From: Desulfosarcinaceae bacterium
Lineage (GTDB): Bacteria > Desulfobacterota > Desulfobacteria > Desulfobacterales > Desulfosarcinaceae
Assembly: GCA_030066015.1 (NCBI GenBank)
Contig: JASJCL010000018.1
Coordinates: 62,001 to 126,000, forward strand
DNA length: 64,000 bases
Direction of reading: 5' to 3'
The translations under genes and the position numbers were made by a program. Numbering within the stretch: position 1 is the stretch's first letter; every line of letters begins with the position of its first letter. Shown in pieces: positions 59,491 to 64,000 of the stretch. The notes under the pieces are model-generated. The model worked only from the letters and a program-made list of their open reading frames with translations, searched no databases and had not been told where the DNA came from.

Positions 59491-61875
59491 ATGTTGAAGC
59501 GGGTATTCAAGTTGGGAAGGTGTTTGTTTCGCGATACGAGCATCGTTGTTTTCGCGGTCATCTTTGGCATACTTTTTACGTTGACCAGTTCTCCAATTTG
59601 GGGCCAGGATGAACCAATCCTAAACGAGGTCGATTTTGTTCCTGGGGAGGTACTGGTTAAATTCAAACCCGAGGTTACAGCAGAGCAAAAACGAATTCTC
59701 AGAAAAACCGTAGAAGCGAAGTTGCTTACGGTAATAAATCAATTGTCCGTCGAACATTGGCGGGTCCCTCCAGAAAAGCTTCCGTCAGTGTTGGCGCTGC
59801 TAAACGCTGACGCCATTGTTGTCTATGCCGAACCGAATTATCTTCTAAAGCCTGCCGCGGTGCCGAACGATTCCCACTATAATCTCCTTTGGCACCTGTC
59901 CAATACCGGCCAAACCGTTTCTGGTCGTGATGGAACTGCTGGGGCGGATATCGACGCTGAATCCGCATGGAACATCACTACTGGTAGCAAGGATGTCGTA
60001 ATCGCAGTAATCGATTCTGGTGTCGCCATTGATCATCCCGACCTAAAAAATAATATTTGGACGAATGCGGACGAAATAGCGGACGATGGTATTGATAACG
60101 ATAACAATGGATATATCGATGATGTACATGGCTGGGATTTTATTAACGGAAGGTACGGAGACAACGATCCCACAGATGTCTCAACAGGGACTCTGAGTGC
60201 TGGGCATGGAACCCATGTAGCCGGCACCATTGCTGCGCAGGGAGACAATGGTTTGGGTGTTACGGGCGTTATGTGGAAAGCCCAAATAATGCCCCTTCTT
60301 CTGTTCGACCTCTACCAAGATGACGCACCATATGCGGGCGCAATTCAAGTGGTAAAAGTCGGCCAGGCGATCCTTTATGCAGTTGAGAATGGCGCCAATA
60401 TAATCAACTTAAGTCTGACGGTGGGCTCAGGCGCTGACAGTCAATTCGTTTATGACGCAATAAAAAATGCAGATATGAGCAACATTTTGGTGGTTGTTGC
60501 CGCGGGAAATGAAGCAAATAACAATGATGTGAATCCCGCATATCCTTCCAGTTTTGATCTTCCCAATATAATTTCTGTAGCTGCCACCGACGAGAATGAC
60601 AAATTGTCTTCTTTTTCAAATTATGGTTTGCAAAGTGTAGACGTAGCTGCCCCAGGGGGCGACCATCCCAATGGTATCGCAGATAATCTATACAGCACGA
60701 CCCCGCCCAAAAGAGAGGTCCTGTTTTCAGAGGATTTTGAATCAGGCGGTGGTCAGTGGGGTGGGAACTCAATACACGAAGCATGGACGCTGGATCCGGA
60801 TCCATTTCTGTCCACATGGGCGCAAGATTCCACTGGGAATTATGCCAATGATGAGGACTCTTATATTCAGACAAGAAATGGAATCGACACCAGCAATTGC
60901 CGAGGGCTTCATCTCCAATTCGATATCGAGTTTCAATTGGAAGATAACTTTGATTTTCTTTATGTGGAGGGCTCGCAGGACAATATAAATTATGTGGAGC
61001 TGTTTAAATTCACGGGCATTGGCAGTGAAAAACGAAATATTTGGACAAACCAATTAACTTATGATGAGGTATATCTTCGCTTCCGGCTCAAAACTGACGA
61101 ATCTAATACAGATGATGGGGTTAGTATAGACAATATTAAGTTGACAGGTATCCCCTGGAATTACACTGGAAACGAATATGACTTTAAAGTGGGTACCTCA
61201 ATGGCAGCACCCGTTGTTTCAGGAATTGCCGGTCTGCTCTGGTCCTACGACCCAAGTTTGACCCACTACGAAGTAAAGGAAGCGATCGAAAAATCGGTAG
61301 ATAAGCTTGAGGCGCTCAACGGGAAAGTTGCTACCGGAGGGCGTGTTAATGCTTACAAAGCACTTCAGTACGTCGGTGCGGAATCCAATCCCGATCCAGA
61401 TCCCGATCCCGATCCTTCACCAAACCCAGACCCATCTCCGGAACCAGATATCATTCAAGTTGCTGGTACCTGGCAGGTAACTGATGAAAACGATGAGCGC
61501 AATTGTGAAGAAGCGGCAATACGGACCGTCGTTTACAACCTGGACGTTACCCAAAATGGTGACAGAGTCACCGTTTCGAAAGAACCAGAGGGAACGTTTC
61601 AAGGAACGATCAATGGAAACACCATCCAGTGGACAGGAAATTATCCTGAACAAGGCGGTATAACGACGATTCTTTCCATGACCGTCACAGTAAATACCAG
61701 CGGTGATCGCTTTACCAGTGAATCCGTTTGGTCATGGAGTGATGGGTTTTCTTCTTGCAGCGGCACCTCGCGTGGCACAGGGACCCGTTTAAGTTCCGGA
61801 TCCGACCGTGATACCGCTGGTGGCGGTGGTGGTGGCGGTGGTGGTGGTTGCTTAATTACCACGGCTATGGATTGA
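59491..61875 (+). CDS. Secreted subtilisin-family (S8) protease with cut-off C-terminal sorting motif
   Basis: 794 residues. Signal segment (about 17-38), S8 inhibitor-type prodomain (about 50-118), and S8 catalytic domain with Asp175 (AVIDSG), His242 (GHGTHVAG) and Ser570 (GTSMAAP). An acidic DDGIDNDNNGYIDD segment suits calcium. An inserted domain lies between His and Ser (about 405-555). After a Pro-Asp linker (about 629-650) comes a beta-rich domain, then a poly-Gly run and CLITTA, after which the frame stops two codons later. Related proteins continue CFIATAAYGS and a membrane helix, so the anchor looks lost. AT-rich codons. GGAGGGG ahead of the ATG. Confidence 0.92.
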   Translation: MLKRVFKLGRCLFRDTSIVVFAVIFGILFTLTSSPIWGQDEPILNEVDFVPGEVLVKFKPEVTAEQKRILRKTVEAKLLTVINQLSVEHWRVPPEKLPSVLALLNADAIVVYAEPNYLLKPAAVPNDSHYNLLWHLSNTGQTVSGRDGTAGADIDAESAWNITTGSKDVVIAVIDSGVAIDHPDLKNNIWTNADEIADDGIDNDNNGYIDDVHGWDFINGRYGDNDPTDVSTGTLSAGHGTHVAGTIAAQGDNGLGVTGVMWKAQIMPLLLFDLYQDDAPYAGAIQVVKVGQAILYAVENGANIINLSLTVGSGADSQFVYDAIKNADMSNILVVVAAGNEANNNDVNPAYPSSFDLPNIISVAATDENDKLSSFSNYGLQSVDVAAPGGDHPNGIADNLYSTTPPKREVLFSEDFESGGGQWGGNSIHEAWTLDPDPFLSTWAQDSTGNYANDEDSYIQTRNGIDTSNCRGLHLQFDIEFQLEDNFDFLYVEGSQDNINYVELFKFTGIGSEKRNIWTNQLTYDEVYLRFRLKTDESNTDDGVSIDNIKLTGIPWNYTGNEYDFKVGTSMAAPVVSGIAGLLWSYDPSLTHYEVKEAIEKSVDKLEALNGKVATGGRVNAYKALQYVGAESNPDPDPDPDPSPNPDPSPEPDIIQVAGTWQVTDENDERNCEEAAIRTVVYNLDVTQNGDRVTVSKEPEGTFQGTINGNTIQWTGNYPEQGGITTILSMTVTVNTSGDRFTSESVWSWSDGFSSCSGTSRGTGTRLSSGSDRDTAGGGGGGGGGGCLITTAMD

Positions 61876-61972
61876 GGTCAGTTGTAACATGTACGTCGCC
61901 AACTATAGAGCGGGTCTAGTCGCTTTAATATTGGCGTGGGAACTGAACCAGGGAGATATTTAGTCTCAGGGG

Positions 61973-62002
61973 AGGCCAACCTCAAATTCCTGAGGTTGGC
62001 CT
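61973..62002. terminator. Terminator-like hairpin between convergent genes
   Basis: AGGCCAACCTCA, loop AATTCC, TGAGGTTGGCCT: 12 perfect pairs about 100 bases after the subtilase stop, followed rightward by a pyrimidine-rich TCTTGGCTTTC and later TTTTT. Confidence 0.6.
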
Positions 62003-62129
62003 TCTTGGCTTTCAGGTTTTTCCTGGCATCAAGGCCTCAGCGGTCGTACGGCGAGTGTGTTCAGCTGCTGACCAACGCCGTGCGTTGAGGTGCGCCGCCG
62101 GGCGATCTGAAGGTCGACCCAGCGCCATC

Positions 62130-63278
62130 TCACGCAGGCGACAGCGCGCAGGTTCCCATGAAATCCAGTTCCAGCTTCGCCTGAAACTTCCGCTCCTGGC
62201 GCAAAATCTCTTTCACCATCGCCCGATCCACACAGGTCAATTGATTGAGGTTGATCCAATTGTCCGGCTTTGCTTTTTCGTCAATCTCAGCGGTAACCTG
62301 CCGCAACAGACGCAGGTGCATCAGTGCGCTGTAGGCATTCTCCAATTCACCCGCATCTCGACGCGATAACACTCTCTGCGACCTCAGCTGCTGGATGCGG
62401 TCCCAAGTATTGGTCGCCGCAATCCCATTTTTCAACGCATAGATGCGCACCATATCGACAATCGGCATGAGGGTGGATTTCAGATCGAGTGTGTGGCGCG
62501 ATCTCCCCTTGAACGCCAGGACCACTTTCCGAAAGTGTGCCAGCGGTGGTTTGAACTGCAGCGCATTTTGGGTCAAGGAGTGGAAGAAGCCACTCCAGCC
62601 GTTCAATGCGTGGCAGAGATGCTGGCGCAGATCTTCGCTGAGCAGCCGGTCTCCGTAAGTGCCCCTGAAATCGAAGAAGATACTGGCACGCAGCAGATCC
62701 TCGCCCGCCGCATGGTGAATCCAGTTGGAGAAATAGGACTTCCATACGGCCAGCGGCTGACACCATCTCGGCGTGCTGGCCATCACGCCGCCGGCGCAGT
62801 TTTCATATCCGATTTGGTTCAACCGGTGACAGACAGCTTCGCCCAATTTGGCAAAATAATCCTGGACTTTTCTCCGGTTCGACAGCACGTCCTCGTAGAG
62901 GATGCCGTTATCCTGGTCGGTTTTGAGGGTCTGTTCGCTGCGTCCCTGACTGCCCATGGTCAGGAAGACAAAGCGGACCGGCGGCACGCCCAGCTGCTCA
63001 ATCGTCATCTGCACCACTTTTTCAAGGATGGCATCGGAAACTGCCGCGATCATCCGGGTGAGGTCACGCGCTTTGGCACCATCGGCGATGTGCGCGTGAA
63101 TCACGGCAGGCAGGCGTTTGTATTGCGCCACAATCGTGTTGAGTCGCTGGGCACGGGCGATGACTTGCAGCATCTTCGATAGGGGATCCACCGTAATCGC
63201 CCATTTCGCAGGCGGCTGCGCCCCCGCTGCGCGGCATCGGGAGAAGGATCCGGCCCGCCCTTCACCGATCTCCACCAT
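62130..63278 (-). CDS. DUF294-type nucleotidyltransferase-like protein, N-terminus uncertain
   Basis: From about residue 35 on the product is clearly the DUF294 (putative nucleotidyltransferase) plus substrate-binding-domain pair: RMIAAVSDAILEKVVQMTIEQLGVPPVRFVFLTMGSQGRSEQTLKTDQDNGILY (GSxGR...DxDN active site), FSNWIHHAAGEDLLRASIFFDFR and a helical end with ELENAYSALMHLRLLRQV. Relatives carry CBS or cNMP-binding domains in front. Here the frame stays open to 63680, but that part is Pro/Arg-rich and not protein-like. The ATG at 63278 is a guess; the gene may be 5'-truncated or frameshifted. Confidence 0.7.
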   Translation of the reverse strand: MVEIGEGRAGSFSRCRAAGAQPPAKWAITVDPLSKMLQVIARAQRLNTIVAQYKRLPAVIHAHIADGAKARDLTRMIAAVSDAILEKVVQMTIEQLGVPPVRFVFLTMGSQGRSEQTLKTDQDNGILYEDVLSNRRKVQDYFAKLGEAVCHRLNQIGYENCAGGVMASTPRWCQPLAVWKSYFSNWIHHAAGEDLLRASIFFDFRGTYGDRLLSEDLRQHLCHALNGWSGFFHSLTQNALQFKPPLAHFRKVVLAFKGRSRHTLDLKSTLMPIVDMVRIYALKNGIAATNTWDRIQQLRSQRVLSRRDAGELENAYSALMHLRLLRQVTAEIDEKAKPDNWINLNQLTCVDRAMVKEILRQERKFQAKLELDFMGTCALSPA

Positions 63279-63834
63279 TTCGTAAAGCGACGGCTGGTCG
63301 CTTTGGACCAGCAGCAGGGCTTTGTCGGACGGCAGGCCTACGGCGGTGCCATCGGCTATCGTACCCTCTCCCACATGCCGGTGATACCCGCAGCGCCACC
63401 ATCGTCGGTTGCAGTGGTTCGCTTTCAGGTGGGTGATCGATGCGTGCGCCCCAAGCGGGCCGCCGCCTGGACGCCTCTCGTTTGGCGGGTGTCCGTCGCG
63501 GTTGGCCGAAAAGGACGCTGGGGGCAATGGATCTCGGTCGCGCCCGTTTTGGGGGGGATGATGAACGGTGGGGTGGGTTTTGGATGGCATCACCAGCCTC
63601 CTCTCCTGTACGCCACGCGGATCACTGCAGCCCGATACACAGGCTCCTAATTGTGGGCATACCGAAGAAATGGTGCGCAAGATAGGGCCTGCGATACAGA
63701 ATAGATGGCCCTATGCACAGAAGCGGAAGCGGGCGGCGCACGGCCGCCGTCTGAACGGGGTCCACGGATGGTGGGTAAGCGGACCAGAGGGGCGGTTCGT
63801 TAGAAATGGCCGTGCACCGCGCTGTGGTGCCGGG
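63279..63834. other. Spacer or decayed 5' region of the DUF294 gene
   Basis: About 550 bases. The minus-strand frame in line with the DUF294 gene is open but unlike any sensory domain; other frames carry only short fragments. Either a frameshift separates a former CBS-type domain or this is plain intergenic DNA. Confidence 0.35.
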
Positions 63835-64000
63835 CTACATCCGGTCAATATTTCCCCGTAACTGGGCGATTTCGATCCCCAAACTGACACATTGCTTTCC
63901 CATCAGGCACATCTCCGCATCGCCCGCCTCGAGAAAGGTCTTCAGTCTGTGGGCGTCTTTTTTCAGGTCAACCGTCCATCGCTGTTGCGCCTCATCGTAG
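63835..64000 (-). CDS. C-terminal end of an unknown gene, cut by the window edge
   Basis: A minus-strand frame enters at the right edge and ends at TAG (63837-63835). The 54 visible codons read as a plausible soluble, charged protein (YDEAQQRWTVDLKKDAHRLK..., ending LGIEIAQLRGNIDRM). The start lies outside the window. No family can be named. Confidence 0.5.
   Translation of the reverse strand, partial: YDEAQQRWTVDLKKDAHRLKTFLEAGDAEMCLMGKQCVSLGIEIAQLRGNIDRM

Noticed and set aside
1-64000. CRISPR arrays, tRNA, rRNA and insertion sequences
   Set aside because: No regularly spaced repeats, cloverleaf-like sequences, rRNA-like stretches or transposase genes were seen by eye; a dedicated search could still find a degenerate element.

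Overview
The window is a GC-rich chromosomal segment. It carries a tungsten-type aldehyde:ferredoxin oxidoreductase, two TRAP transporters, a tripartite tricarboxylate (TTT) transporter, a sigma-54 activator, a large Mrp-like antiporter operon and a sulfolactate lyase. This mix best fits an anaerobic, probably sulfate/sulfite-reducing member of the Desulfobacterota (Desulfosarcina-like). That placement is inferred from gene content, not from a marker gene. No rRNA, tRNA or CRISPR array was seen.

Layout. 1-6.9 kb: glycogen phosphorylase (3' end cut by the window edge), ThiL, an XdhC-family protein, a FadR-type regulator with two identical operators, a 36-residue membrane peptide and a nuclease-like protein. 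7.2-7.9 kb: an internally duplicated protein of unknown role. 8.2-18.5 kb (minus strand): a 13-gene Mrp/Mbh-type cation/proton antiporter operon with four ND-type subunits and an embedded cyclic-nucleotide-binding protein, read from a good sigma-70-like promoter. 18.6-24.2 kb (minus): a TRAP transporter, a tungsten aldehyde oxidoreductase and a MoaD/ThiS-like protein.

24.3-44.1 kb is the most interesting part. The minus-strand operon larA-like/suyA/suyB/tctC/tctA/tctB/beta-hydroxyacid dehydrogenase is preceded by a sigma-54 promoter and a divergent sigma-54 activator. It looks like a sulfolactate module: uptake, racemisation and desulfonation to pyruvate and sulfite. Next to it is a sugar operon (fucose-isomerase-type isomerase, TRAP transporter, aldose 1-epimerase, GH31 glycosidase, DeoR regulator), a class II aldolase and a PfkB kinase. 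The kinase keeps, at identical residue numbers, the three sulfonate-binding residues known from E. coli 6-deoxy-6-sulfofructose kinase YihV (K27, N109, R138). Together the region could encode a hybrid sulfoglycolysis pathway: sulfoquinovose glycoside to sulfoquinovose, sulfofructose, sulfofructose-1-phosphate, then DHAP plus sulfolactaldehyde. A second half (oxidation of sulfolactaldehyde, racemisation, SuyAB cleavage) would release sulfite. These halves are normally described in separate organisms.

44.6-64 kb: a CHASE4/NarX-type two-component pair, a more AT-rich di-heme peroxidase, a phosphatase next to an unusual PEP-synthase-like protein, an EamA transporter, a tandem NosL protein, an SGNH esterase, a Cj0069-family protein, a phage-like lysin cassette (GH108 with its catalytic Glu replaced, DUF1353, DnaJ-type zinc finger), a subtilase that stops inside a C-terminal sorting motif, a DUF294-type nucleotidyltransferase with a doubtful N-terminus, and the 3' end of one more gene at the right edge.
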